A program made the position numbers and the translations under genes. From DATKWD01 sp963704815 (GTDB taxonomy: Bacteria > Actinomycetota > Acidimicrobiia > Acidimicrobiales > Salinilacustritrichaceae): DNA of 64,000 bases. The DNA lies in assembly GCA_963704815.1 (NCBI GenBank), contig CAVPHU010000005.1:248001-312000 (forward strand), written 5' to 3'. Below, one piece after another: positions 19,757 through 28,394 of the stretch. Below the pieces are notes generated by a model. The model saw only the letters and a list, made by a program, of their open reading frames with translations. It ran no database searches and was not told the origin of the DNA. Each line of letters opens with the position of its first letter. Within the stretch, counting starts at the first letter, position 1.

Positions 19757-20911
19757 ATGAGCACGATCGACCGAGACGCAGAGATCATCGGACGGGCCGA
19801 GGTCGACGACCTCGATGCCATCCTCGAGATGACCAACACCAACGTCAACGAGGTGGTCCACGCCGTCACCGACCACGCCGACGCGCTGTTCACCTGGGAC
19901 TACGAGCGCAGCCGGCCGCCCTTGGTCAAGCTCTACGAGAAGGCCAAGACGTCGCAGTGGAACGGCGAGACCGACCTCGACTGGTCGACCGAGGTCGACC
20001 AGGAGAAGCTCGCCGCCGAGTCGCCGACGACCATGACCGTCGAGATGATCGCCGACCTCGGGGTCGACCTGAAGGGCACGTCGCTCGCGAAGTGGACCAA
20101 CAAGGAGTGGCTGCAGAACGCCATCGAGTCGCAGAACTGGAGCCTCAGCCAGTTCATGCACGGCGAGCAGGGTGCGTTGGTCTGCACGGCCAAGATCGTC
20201 GAGACCGTGCCGTGGATCGACGCCAAGTACTACGCCGCCACCCAGGTCATGGACGAGGCCCGCCACGTCGAGGTCTTCGCCAAGTACCTCGACACCAAGC
20301 TGCTGGGCCACTACCCGATCAACACCCACCTCCGGATGCTGCTCGACGACATCATCGCCGACAGTCGGTGGGACATGACCTACCTCGGCATGCAGATCAT
20401 GGTCGAGGGCCTGGCCCTCGCCGCGTTCGGCATGGCCTACCAGACCACCAACGAGCCGCTGCTCAAGCAGTTGCTCCGCTACGTGATGAGCGACGAGGCC
20501 CGCCACGTCGCCTTCGGCGTGCTGTCGCTCAAGGAGTACTACGCCGAGTTGTCCGACGCCGAGCTGCTCGAGCGGCAGGAGTTCGCGTTCGAGGCTGCCG
20601 TTCGGATGCGCGACCGCTTCCTCCAGCAGGAGGTCTGGGAGCGGATGGGCGTGCCGGTGAAGGAGGCCATCGCCATCTTCAAGCAGGACGATCCCGAGCT
20701 GAAGAACCAGGACCCGTTCCAGCAGCTCCTGTTCAGCAAGATCGTCCCGAACTGCAAGAAGCTGGGCCTGCTCGACGCCAACGACGGCTGGCTGCGCACG
20801 CGGTTCGACACCCTCGGCGTGACCCAGTTCGAGGATTGGGTCGACACCGGCGAGGAGTACGAGCTGCTCGACGAGGTCGCCAAGGACCGCGAGGACGCCG
20901 AGAGCGCCTGA
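19757..20911 (+). CDS. Ferritin-like/R2-like diiron protein
   Basis: A 384-residue all-helical protein with two D-E-A-R-H-V motifs (about 165 and 245), each giving an E-x-x-H pair, plus upstream carboxylates in FMHGEQGAL and MVEGLALAAFG. This is the four-helix carboxylate-bridged diiron site of R2-like oxygenases and ferritin-like proteins. Role options are an oxygenase on an amine or aromatic substrate, or an oxidase; the substrate is not readable. A strong ribosome site and a palindromic operator precede it. It is followed 88 bases later by a complete Liv-type ABC importer on the same strand, suggesting that the importer may bring in its substrate (inference). Confidence 0.75.
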   Translation: MSTIDRDAEIIGRAEVDDLDAILEMTNTNVNEVVHAVTDHADALFTWDYERSRPPLVKLYEKAKTSQWNGETDLDWSTEVDQEKLAAESPTTMTVEMIADLGVDLKGTSLAKWTNKEWLQNAIESQNWSLSQFMHGEQGALVCTAKIVETVPWIDAKYYAATQVMDEARHVEVFAKYLDTKLLGHYPINTHLRMLLDDIIADSRWDMTYLGMQIMVEGLALAAFGMAYQTTNEPLLKQLLRYVMSDEARHVAFGVLSLKEYYAELSDAELLERQEFAFEAAVRMRDRFLQQEVWERMGVPVKEAIAIFKQDDPELKNQDPFQQLLFSKIVPNCKKLGLLDANDGWLRTRFDTLGVTQFEDWVDTGEEYELLDEVAKDREDAESA

Positions 20912-20959
20912 GACGCTCCTGAAAAGACCTCGGCTGGCATGGCGGCTAGGTTGTCTCGA

Positions 20960-20975
20960 CCTGACACAAGTCAGG
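20960..20975. promoter_or_regulatory. Inverted repeat upstream of livK
   Basis: CCTGAC-ACAA-GTCAGG, a perfect 6-4-6 inverted repeat 24 bases before the GTG of the substrate-binding protein. No T run follows, so an operator is more likely than a terminator for the diiron gene. The sequence differs from the 19699-19718 palindrome, so a separate regulator would be expected. Confidence 0.4.
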
Positions 20976-20999
20976 CCGAGCTCCAAGGGGGATCCACTG

Positions 21000-22442
21000 G
21001 TGTCGAAGCGTTCGAGGCTGCTCTGCGCACTGCTCTTGACGACCTTGCTGGCCGCGGCGTGCGGCCGCAGCGACGACGATGTCGAGACCGGCAGCGATGA
21101 CCCACCGCCCGCCGACCCGGCACCGGCCGAGCCCACCGACGGGTCCGACGAGTCCGGCCTCGACGAGGGAGCGTTCGGCGACCTCGGGGTGATCTGCCAG
21201 GACGGCGATCCCGCACCCGTCACCGAAGAGGAGCCGGGCCTCACCGGCACCGAGGTCCGCATCGCCACGTTCACCGACGTCGGGTTCTCTGGATCACCCG
21301 GGCTCAACGCCGAGTTCATCGACACCGCCGAGGCCTTCGCCGACTGGTGCAACGCCAACGGCGGGATCAACGGCCGGCAGATCGTGGTCGATCATCGCGA
21401 CGCCGCACTGGCGGAGTTCCAGCAGCGCATCCTCGAGTCCTGCGACGAGAACTTCTTCATGGTCGGCGGTGGGGCCGTCTTCGACGACTCGGGCCAGCCC
21501 GATCGGCTCGCCTGCGGCCTCCCCGACATCTCGGGGTTCATGGTCACTTCGGCGGCCACCGAGTCCGATCTCCATCTCGAGCCGGTGCCCAACCCGGCCT
21601 ACTTCCTCAACGTCTCGGACCTCGAGTACCTGGCGGAGGAGCACCCCGAAGCCATCAAGAAGGTCTGGGACTTCGAGGGAGCGCTGCCCACGCTGCAGCT
21701 CGTCTCCGATCGCATCGAGGAAGCCGCCACCGAGCTGGGCTTCGAAGTCGTGCACCGCAGCGAGTACAACCCGGGCGGCGAGGCCAACTGGAAGCCGTTC
21801 GTCCAGGCCGCAGCCGACGCCGGCGCCGAAGCCATCCTGTGGACCGGCGAACCCGAGAACCTGGTGGCCATGCTCGAAGCCGCCGACGAGATCGGATTCA
21901 ATCCCGAGTTCGTTCGAGCCGACGCCAACCACTACACGCCGACGCTCATCGAGCTCGGCGGAGACGCCGTCGACCCGGTGGTCACCCGCATGGGGTTCTA
22001 CCCGTTCGAGCTGGCCGACGAGAACCCGGCAACGACGCACTATCTCGATCTGATGGAGGAGTTCAACCCCGACGGCAAGGTCGCCCTGCTCGGCGCCCAG
22101 GGTCTCTCGGGCTGGTTGTTGTTCACCGTCGCCGCCAACGAATGTGACGCAGCGGGCACCTTCACCCGAGACTGCATCTTCGAGGCGGCCCAGATCGACG
22201 GCTGGACCGGCGGCGGGCTCCACAGCCCCCAGAACGTCCCCGAACGCGTCTCCGGCGACTGCACGGCCGTCCTCACGCCGGGGTCGGGGCTCGACTTCGT
22301 CGCACCGCCCAACTTCGAGACGAACGAGGGACCTTGGGTCTGCGATCCCGACGCGGTCGTGCCCCTCACCGGCGACTACGGCGAAGGAGCGACCTGCCCG
22401 AGCGGCGTGGCCGACCCGAAACCGTCGACCTGCGCGTCCTGA
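21000..22442 (+). CDS. ABC transporter substrate-binding lipoprotein, branched-chain amino acid type
   Basis: A 480-residue periplasmic binding protein of the LivK/LivJ class. The signal peptide ends in the lipobox L-A-A-A-C (Cys21), followed by an acidic, proline-rich linker. The mature part has G-T-E-V-R-I-A-T-F, a domain with A-N-G-G-I-N-G-R-Q-I-V-V-D typical of the family, and C-terminal paired cysteines. Start GTG 21000 follows AAGGGGGAT. It is the first gene of the Liv operon; the ligand may be an amino acid, amide or other small organic compound. Confidence 0.85.
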   Translation: MSKRSRLLCALLLTTLLAAACGRSDDDVETGSDDPPPADPAPAEPTDGSDESGLDEGAFGDLGVICQDGDPAPVTEEEPGLTGTEVRIATFTDVGFSGSPGLNAEFIDTAEAFADWCNANGGINGRQIVVDHRDAALAEFQQRILESCDENFFMVGGGAVFDDSGQPDRLACGLPDISGFMVTSAATESDLHLEPVPNPAYFLNVSDLEYLAEEHPEAIKKVWDFEGALPTLQLVSDRIEEAATELGFEVVHRSEYNPGGEANWKPFVQAAADAGAEAILWTGEPENLVAMLEAADEIGFNPEFVRADANHYTPTLIELGGDAVDPVVTRMGFYPFELADENPATTHYLDLMEEFNPDGKVALLGAQGLSGWLLFTVAANECDAAGTFTRDCIFEAAQIDGWTGGGLHSPQNVPERVSGDCTAVLTPGSGLDFVAPPNFETNEGPWVCDPDAVVPLTGDYGEGATCPSGVADPKPSTCAS

Positions 22443-22469
22443 TCGACCGCGTGATCCGGAGTCACTGAG

Positions 22470-24626
22470 GTGGACCAGTTCCTGAGCCTCACGATCATCG
22501 GGCTCAGCACCGGCGCCATCTACGCCATCGGGGCGAGCGGGCTGGTGCTGACCTACACGACGACCGGCATCTTCAACTTCGCCCACGGTGCCATCGGCAT
22601 GTTCGGCGCGTTCCTCTACTGGCAGCTGCGGTTCGACTGGGGGGTCCCGACCCCGATCGCCCTCGCTCTGGTGCTGCTCGTGTTCAGCCCGCTGCTCGGG
22701 ATCGCGCTCGAGCTCGTCGTCATGCGAAATCTGCAGGGAACCGCCGAGTCGACGCGTCTGGTCATCACCATCTCGCTGCTCGCCGCCACCATCGGGGCGG
22801 CCAACTGGATCTGGGCACCAGGCGTGTCACGACCGATGAGCCGGTTCTTCCAGGGCGACGTGTTCGAGATCGGCCCGACCACGGTGAGCTATCACGAAGC
22901 CATCACGATCGCCGTGGCCATCGGCGTCGCCGTCGGGCTCCGCTTCCTGCTCTTCTCGACGCGCATCGGCGTCGCCATGCGGGCGTCGGTCGACGACCGC
23001 CCGCTCGCCGAGATGAACGGTGCCCGACCTGATGCGGCGGCGATGCTCGCATGGTCGATCGGCTGCTCGTCGGCCACCCTCGCCGGCATCCTGATCGCGC
23101 CGGCCCTCGCCCTGAGCGTGCCGGTGTTGTCGCTCCTCATCGTCAACGCCTATGCGGCGGCGATGATCGGCCGGCTGCGGAGCCTCCCGATGACGTTCGT
23201 CGGCGCGATCATCGTCGGGCTCGTCGACGCCTACCTCATCGGCTACCAGCCCGACACCGCCTACCTCAACGGCCTCCGAGCCGCATCACCGGTGCTCATC
23301 TTGTTCATCGCCCTCATGGCGCTGCCCCAGACCCGGCTGCGCACCGGAGGCGTGATACGGAGCCGCGAGTGGTTCCCCCGGCCGACCGTCCGCGGCTCAC
23401 TGATCTTCTCGGCCGTGGTCTTCGGCGGCGCCGTCGCCATCAGTCCACTGCTCAACAACGCCGACTCGATCACCGCGGCCAGAGTCTTCGCCTTCGCACT
23501 CATCGTGCTCTCGTTCGTGCCGCTGATCGGCTTCGCCGGACAGGTGTCGCTGTGTCAGTTGAGCTTCGCCGGCATCGGCGCGGTCACCATGGCGCACCTC
23601 GGACAGGGTGGGAATCCGCTGGGTCTGGTGGCGGCCGTGCTGGTCACCGCCGCGGTCGGCGCACTCATCTCGATCCCGGCACTCCGCGTGTCGGGGATCT
23701 ATCTCGCCCTCGCCACCGCCGCGTTCGCCGTCATGCTCGATCGATGGCTCTTCCTGCTCCCGGACTTCGAGGTGTTCGGGCTGTTCGAGGTCAAGCTCTT
23801 CGGGCAGGGTTCGGCGACGGTCGATCGCCTCCAGCTGGGCCCGATCTCGACCGACTCCCCGACCGGGCAGCTCGTCCTGCTCTCGGGCGCCTTCGCGGTG
23901 ATGGCGCTGGTGGTGGTCGCCATCCGCCGATCGCCGTTCGGCGAACGACTGTTGGCGATGAAGACCAGCGAGGCCGCCTGCGCCACGCTCGGCCTCGACC
24001 TCACGGCCACGAAGGTGGCGGTGTTCTCCCTCTCGGCCGGGATGGCCGGCCTCGGCGGCGCCCTCTACGGCGGGTTGCTGAAGGCCATCAACCCGACGAC
24101 GTTCGACTTCATCCAGGGACTGCCGATGCTGTTGCTCGGCGTCGTCGGCGGCATCGGAGCCGTCGGCGGCGCGTTGTTCGGGGGCATCGCCCTCGGTGCG
24201 ATCCCGATCATCGGTGCCACGGTCGCCGCTCTCAAGAACCCGATGCTGGTGGCACCGGGCCTCATGGGCATCGGCCTCGGGCGCGACCCCAACGGTGCCG
24301 TCAGCCAGATGCGCGAGGGGTTCGGCGGCATTCCCACGTCGCGGCCGGCGCTGGCCCTGCTCGTCGGTGGTATCGGCGGGTCCTACGTGCTCGCGCTCGC
24401 CGACGTGATCAACGGATGGACCCTGATCTTCCTCGCCCTCATCGTGCTGCTCGTCGCCGCCGGGATCGCCGGACCCCTGACCGGCGAACGTCCGTCGTTG
24501 AACCGACGCCCGACGATCCCCGACCTCGAATGGGCCGGCCTCAGCCGTCCGTTCACCGAGGAGGACCGCGAGATCCTCGACCGGGTGCTCGCCATCGACT
24601 CCCACGGAGAACTGATCGATGGCTGA
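22470..24626 (+). CDS. Fused LivH-LivM branched-chain amino acid-type ABC permease
   Basis: A 718-residue protein containing both permease subunits. Residues 1-290 are LivH-like (LTIIGLSTGAIYAIGASG and T-G-I-F-N-F-A-H-G). Residues about 305-640 are LivM-like, with F-A-G-Q-V-S-L-C-Q-L-S-F-A-G-I-G and the EAA-like loop T-S-E-A-A-C-A-T-L-G-L-D. A cytoplasmic tail of about 60 residues follows. The fusion replaces two genes and fixes their ratio. Start GTG 22470 follows CACTGAGG; the end overlaps livG by eight bases. Confidence 0.88.
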   Translation: MDQFLSLTIIGLSTGAIYAIGASGLVLTYTTTGIFNFAHGAIGMFGAFLYWQLRFDWGVPTPIALALVLLVFSPLLGIALELVVMRNLQGTAESTRLVITISLLAATIGAANWIWAPGVSRPMSRFFQGDVFEIGPTTVSYHEAITIAVAIGVAVGLRFLLFSTRIGVAMRASVDDRPLAEMNGARPDAAAMLAWSIGCSSATLAGILIAPALALSVPVLSLLIVNAYAAAMIGRLRSLPMTFVGAIIVGLVDAYLIGYQPDTAYLNGLRAASPVLILFIALMALPQTRLRTGGVIRSREWFPRPTVRGSLIFSAVVFGGAVAISPLLNNADSITAARVFAFALIVLSFVPLIGFAGQVSLCQLSFAGIGAVTMAHLGQGGNPLGLVAAVLVTAAVGALISIPALRVSGIYLALATAAFAVMLDRWLFLLPDFEVFGLFEVKLFGQGSATVDRLQLGPISTDSPTGQLVLLSGAFAVMALVVVAIRRSPFGERLLAMKTSEAACATLGLDLTATKVAVFSLSAGMAGLGGALYGGLLKAINPTTFDFIQGLPMLLLGVVGGIGAVGGALFGGIALGAIPIIGATVAALKNPMLVAPGLMGIGLGRDPNGAVSQMREGFGGIPTSRPALALLVGGIGGSYVLALADVINGWTLIFLALIVLLVAAGIAGPLTGERPSLNRRPTIPDLEWAGLSRPFTEEDREILDRVLAIDSHGELIDG

Positions 24627-25347
24627 GGGGAAGCCACTCGTCGTGGCGGAGGTGTCGGTCGACTTCGGGGGCCACCGCGCCAACGACCGGATCGACTTCC
24701 GCGCCGCGCCAGGCCACGTGACCGGACTCATCGGCCCCAACGGCGCGGGCAAGACCACCCTGTTCAACGCCATCTGTGGGCTCGTCCGACCGACCACCGG
24801 GTCGATCCACATCGGCGACATCGACATCACCAACACCAAGCCGAATCGACGAGCACGTCACGGCCTGGCCCGCACGTTCCAACGGCTCGAGATGTTCACG
24901 CTGCTGACCGTGCGAGAGAACGTCGCCGTGGCGGCGAAGCTCCGGAAGGGCACGGCGGGCGACGCCGCGGTCGAGAAGCTGCTCGACCGCGTCGGCCTCG
25001 CCGATGTCGCCGATGCTCGGGTCGACGAGATCCCGACCGGGCGGGCGCGCCTGGTCGAACTGGCCCGGGCCCTGGCCACCAATCCCTCGGTGCTGCTCCT
25101 CGACGAGCCGGCATCGGGTCAGACCGACGAGGAGACCGACCAGTTCGGGGCGCTCCTCCGCGACCTCGCAGCCGAAGGCACCACCATCGTGCTCGTCGAG
25201 CACGACGTTCGCCTGGTCATGTCGGTCTGCGACCGCATCGCGGTGCTCGATCTCGGCCGGGTGATCGCCGAGGGCGAGGCCGCGGACGTCCGCAGCAACC
25301 CTCTCGTGCTCGACGCCTACCTGGGCACCTCCGGAGCGGCCGGATGA
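24619..25347 (+). CDS. ABC transporter ATP-binding protein, LivG type
   Basis: A 242-residue ATPase with Walker A GPNGAGKTT, Q-loop region A-R-T-F-Q-R-L-E-M-F, Walker B V-L-L-L-D-E-P and the switch histidine in V-L-V-E-H-D. The ABC signature is degenerate: I-P-T-G-R-A-R-L-V-E-L-A-R-A-L instead of the usual L-x-x-G-Q. Its start lies inside the end of the fused permease and its stop overlaps the LivF start (ATGA), so the proteins are translationally coupled. Confidence 0.88.
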   Translation: MAEGKPLVVAEVSVDFGGHRANDRIDFRAAPGHVTGLIGPNGAGKTTLFNAICGLVRPTTGSIHIGDIDITNTKPNRRARHGLARTFQRLEMFTLLTVRENVAVAAKLRKGTAGDAAVEKLLDRVGLADVADARVDEIPTGRARLVELARALATNPSVLLLDEPASGQTDEETDQFGALLRDLAAEGTTIVLVEHDVRLVMSVCDRIAVLDLGRVIAEGEAADVRSNPLVLDAYLGTSGAAG

Positions 25348-26045
25348 CCGAGATCCAGCTCGAGCTCGTCGACATCCGGGCCGGCTACGGCGGCATCGAG
25401 GTGCTCCACGGGGTCGATCTCGCCGTTCCCGAGGGCAAGGTGATGGCGATCCTGGGTCCCAACGGCGCCGGGAAGACGACCGCCCTCAAGGTCGCCGCCG
25501 GCCTGCACGACGCCTCGGGGGGCGATGTCCTCATCTGCGGCCGCCGGGTCAACGGCGCATCACCCGACGCCCTCGCCCGGGCCGGCATCTGCATGATCCC
25601 CGAGGGCAAGGGGGTCTTCCCCAACCTCACCGTGCGCGACAACCTCCTCATGGCCACGTTCACCGGCCAGAGCATGTCGGAGGTCGAGGCGATCGCCTAC
25701 GAGCGATTCCCCCGCCTCGGCGAACGCCGAAGCCAGACCGCCGGAACGCTGTCGGGCGGCGAGCAGCAGATGCTCGCCATGGCCCGCGCCCTCACCAGCG
25801 ACCCCGCGATGCTGATCCTCGACGAGCTGTCGATGGGTCTCGCTCCCATCATCGTCGAGCAGCTCTACGGTCTGGTGGCCGGCATCGCCGCCAGCGGGGT
25901 GTCGATCCTGCTCGTCGAGCAATTCGCCAACGCAGCGCTGTCGGTCGCCGACCTCGCTGCCATCATGGTGCACGGACGAATCCGCTCCGTCGGCACCCCT
26001 CAAGCCATCGAATCCGAGCTGTCCGACGCCTACCTGGGCGGATAG
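25344..26045 (+). CDS. ABC transporter ATP-binding protein, LivF type
   Basis: A 233-residue ATPase with Walker A GPNGAGKTT, canonical signature LSGGEQQMLAMARAL, Walker B L-I-L-D-E-L-S-M-G-L-A-P and switch region L-L-V-E-Q-F. The combination S-M-G-L-A-P after Walker B is typical of LivF. It pairs with the adjacent LivG to drive import. The ATG at 25344 overlaps the preceding stop. Confidence 0.9.
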   Translation: MTEIQLELVDIRAGYGGIEVLHGVDLAVPEGKVMAILGPNGAGKTTALKVAAGLHDASGGDVLICGRRVNGASPDALARAGICMIPEGKGVFPNLTVRDNLLMATFTGQSMSEVEAIAYERFPRLGERRSQTAGTLSGGEQQMLAMARALTSDPAMLILDELSMGLAPIIVEQLYGLVAGIAASGVSILLVEQFANAALSVADLAAIMVHGRIRSVGTPQAIESELSDAYLGG

Positions 26046-26052
26046 GAGACCC

Positions 26053-26391
26053 ATGACCGAGAATCGAGCCGAGGCGTTCAAGGCCGAGATCGCAGCCCTG
26101 AGCATCAAGGATCCCGCCACCGGGCGCGATCGCATGCTGCTGCGGCTCGGGGTCGCGGCGATGCTCATCGGCGTCCTGCTCACCGTGGCGAGCTACTTCG
26201 GGTCGAACGGCACCACGAACGCGCTGAGCCAGCGTGACTTCCTCGTGCTGGCGATCGTCGGGCTGTCGGTCACGGTCGTCGGGGGCGCGGTGTTCCTCCG
26301 ATACTCACTGGCCGGGTTCCTGCGGTTCTGGCTGGCCCGGCTGATCTACGAACAGCACACCCAGACGGATCGACTCATCGACGAGGACTGA
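26053..26391 (+). CDS. Small two-helix membrane protein at the end of the Liv operon
   Basis: A 112-residue protein with a charged N-terminal 30 residues, then two hydrophobic helices (about 32-52 and 70-92) and a charged C-terminus ending I-D-E-D. It starts seven bases after livF with GGAGACCC as ribosome site, so it is probably in the operon. I do not recognise the family; an accessory of the transporter is possible but unproven. Confidence 0.6.
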   Translation: MTENRAEAFKAEIAALSIKDPATGRDRMLLRLGVAAMLIGVLLTVASYFGSNGTTNALSQRDFLVLAIVGLSVTVVGGAVFLRYSLAGFLRFWLARLIYEQHTQTDRLIDED

Positions 26392-26412
26392 GGGGCCTCT
26401 CCGCGCAGCTCC

Positions 26413-26910
26413 TCAGCCGTCGGGGGCCAGTCGGGCCCGGATCCGGAGCAGTCGTGCCCGGTTGAAGCGCTGGACGAGCAGGCACGGGAGATTGGCCCCG
26501 AGGGCGTAGCCGACGTTGAGGACCGCCACGAGCGGCACGAACAGCACGAACCAGATGGGGGCGAGCGCCATCATCGACCAGTGCGCGAACTCGGCACGAC
26601 ACGTCTCGATGACGAAGCGGTCGAGGTAGTGGCGATCTCGGGACGCGAGGTGGCGCTTGGAGAATCCCCCGGTGAACACGCCCCCGGCCTCGGGGAGCCG
26701 GTCCTTCCATCGCCGGATGCCGAGCCGTTCGTAGGCACGCCCGTCACGTTCCCAGCGCATCAGCCGGTAGGGCGGCCGGCTCGGGTCGAAAGTGCGGGCC
26801 GGTCGGCGGTGGGCGACATAGCCGCACAGCAGACTCCATCCGAACCACCCGAGCCCGATGATCACCACCTGGACGACGGTCGGGAGGTCGGCGAGCAGCG
26901 GCCCGTTCAC
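26413..26910 (-). CDS. CrtO-like glycosyl-carotenoid acyltransferase
   Basis: A 165-residue membrane protein resembling the acyltransferase that adds a fatty acid to glycosyl-diaponeurosporenoate in staphyloxanthin synthesis. Visible points are two N- and C-terminal hydrophobic segments and R-R-W-K-D-R-L-P-E-A-G followed by G-G-F-S-K-R-H-L, close to the family motif. The GTG at 26910 overlaps the stop of the upstream glycosyltransferase (GTGA), giving the CrtQ-CrtO gene pair. No carotenoid desaturase or phytoene synthase is in the window, so the acceptor is unknown and may be another lipid. Confidence 0.7.
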   Translation of the reverse strand: MNGPLLADLPTVVQVVIIGLGWFGWSLLCGYVAHRRPARTFDPSRPPYRLMRWERDGRAYERLGIRRWKDRLPEAGGVFTGGFSKRHLASRDRHYLDRFVIETCRAEFAHWSMMALAPIWFVLFVPLVAVLNVGYALGANLPCLLVQRFNRARLLRIRARLAPDG

Positions 26911-28004
26911 CCGGGCTCGCCGCGCAGCTGAACGGTGCGCCCTTTCCATCGCACGGTGCCCCACGCGAGGCCCACCAGACTCCAGGCGAAGATGCCGACG
27001 AACGCGACCAACGACAAGGGATAGAGCACGGCGCTCACGATGCCGAAGTTGCCGAGGAGCCGGGAGAACAGGTGCATCTGGAGCACGGCGAGGGCGAAGA
27101 CGAGCACCCCCGTCATCGGTCCGCCGGTGAGTGCACTTCCCAGCATGACCACCGCGCTGAGCAGGGCCGTGATCCACAGCGCGATGGCCAGCGTGCGGGC
27201 CAGCGGGATGCTGCCGGCACCCGAGGCGAAGTTCTTCGAGAACCCTTCGACGAGCGCCCGGGTTCCCGTGGGATACATCCGGAACTCTATCGATCCGCGC
27301 CCGATCCGTCCGTCGGTGGGCTTGCCGTGCGTTCGGAACTGCTGGGCGAGGGCGAAGTCGTCGATCACCGACGCGGCGATCGACTGGTGGCCGCCGACGT
27401 CCTGGTAGTCGACCCGGGAGCAGGCGAGGCAGGGTCCGAACGCCCCGACGGCACGACCCGCGAGCCGCCCGGAACGACCGCATCCGACCCCCATGACGGC
27501 GACGATGTTGAAGATCGCGGCGAGGCGCTCACGCCACCGAACCATGCGGTGGAAGGGCTGGACCGACACCATGCCGCCGAGCCGACCCTGCTGGACGGCG
27601 AGGCGGCGAAGCAGATCGGGGCTCGGGTCGGTGTCGGCGTCGAGGAAGACCAGCAGCTCGGACGTTCCGGACCGCGCACCCTGCCAGCAGGCCCACGACT
27701 TCCCCGTCCATCCCGATGGCGTGGTTCCGGCGGCAATGACCGAAGCTCCGCCTTCCCGAGCGACGGCGACGGTGTCGTCGTCGGACTCGTCGTCGACGAC
27801 GACGACGAGCGCCGGAGGCAGCGTCTGTCGTGCGAGGGCGGAGAGAAGCCCTGGGAGCTGGGCGGCCTCGTTCCGGGCCGGGATCACCACGTCGACGGCG
27901 ACCACCGGGGCATCGACCGAAGCGGTGGGCAACCGCCGCGGGCGACCCATGAGACACCAGCCGACGAGCCAACCAACGGCCATGAGCACCAGGCTGGTCG
28001 GCAT
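26907..28004 (-). CDS. Family 2 glycosyltransferase, CrtQ-like
   Basis: A 365-residue GT2 enzyme with an N-terminal membrane helix and V-V-I-P-A-R-N-E-A, V-V-V-V-D-D-E-S-D-D, G-W-T-G-K-S-W-A-C and F-L-D-A-D-T, the donor-binding D-x-D. Two or three C-terminal membrane helices follow. This layout matches diaponeurosporenoate glycosyltransferases. Its stop overlaps the acyltransferase start. The start is GTG 28007 or ATG 28004; both give the same protein apart from one residue. A role in making a glycosylated, acylated isoprenoid is inferred from the pair. Confidence 0.75.
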   Translation of the reverse strand: MPTSLVLMAVGWLVGWCLMGRPRRLPTASVDAPVVAVDVVIPARNEAAQLPGLLSALARQTLPPALVVVVDDESDDDTVAVAREGGASVIAAGTTPSGWTGKSWACWQGARSGTSELLVFLDADTDPSPDLLRRLAVQQGRLGGMVSVQPFHRMVRWRERLAAIFNIVAVMGVGCGRSGRLAGRAVGAFGPCLACSRVDYQDVGGHQSIAASVIDDFALAQQFRTHGKPTDGRIGRGSIEFRMYPTGTRALVEGFSKNFASGAGSIPLARTLAIALWITALLSAVVMLGSALTGGPMTGVLVFALAVLQMHLFSRLLGNFGIVSAVLYPLSLVAFVGIFAWSLVGLAWGTVRWKGRTVQLRGEPG

Positions 28005-28048
28005 CACGGCATCGTAGAGGCGCCCGGAGGTGGGGCCAATCGCCTCGT

Positions 28049-28360
28049 TCAGCCGGCGACCGCCCGGGTGAGGGCCGTGGCGGCCGCCGCCAGCACCACG
28101 ACCACTACGAACGGCGCCTTGAAGCGGAGTGCGACGGCCGCGGTGGCGAGGCCGACCAGTCGGGCGTCGATGGTGAGTGCTCGTCCGTCGGCGACCGCAC
28201 TCGTGACCACCAGCGCGGCGAGCATCGCCGCGGGGAGGAGATCGGCGATCCGCGCCAGGAGATCGGGAAGCGGTTTGCCGCCCATCGCCAGCGGCGCAGC
28301 GGCCTTCAGCGCGTAGACCCCGATGGTGAGCACGACCAGCACGAGCGTCGCATCGGTCAT
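28049..28360 (-). CDS. azlD: AzlD-family branched-chain amino acid exporter subunit
   Basis: A 103-residue protein with four hydrophobic helices and the family-type N-terminus L-T-I-G-V-Y-A-L-K-A and the loop L-P-A-A-M-L-A-A-L-V. AzlD is the small partner of AzlC, together exporting branched-chain amino acids or analogues. The azlC-like gene lies immediately upstream on the same strand, with 34 bases between. Its proximity to a Liv-type importer is notable, though the strands differ. Confidence 0.8.
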   Translation of the reverse strand: MTDATLVLVVLTIGVYALKAAAPLAMGGKPLPDLLARIADLLPAAMLAALVVTSAVADGRALTIDARLVGLATAAVALRFKAPFVVVVVLAAAATALTRAVAG

Positions 28361-28394
28361 GACCGAACCTCCCGGCGGCGAAGGCGGGACCGCA

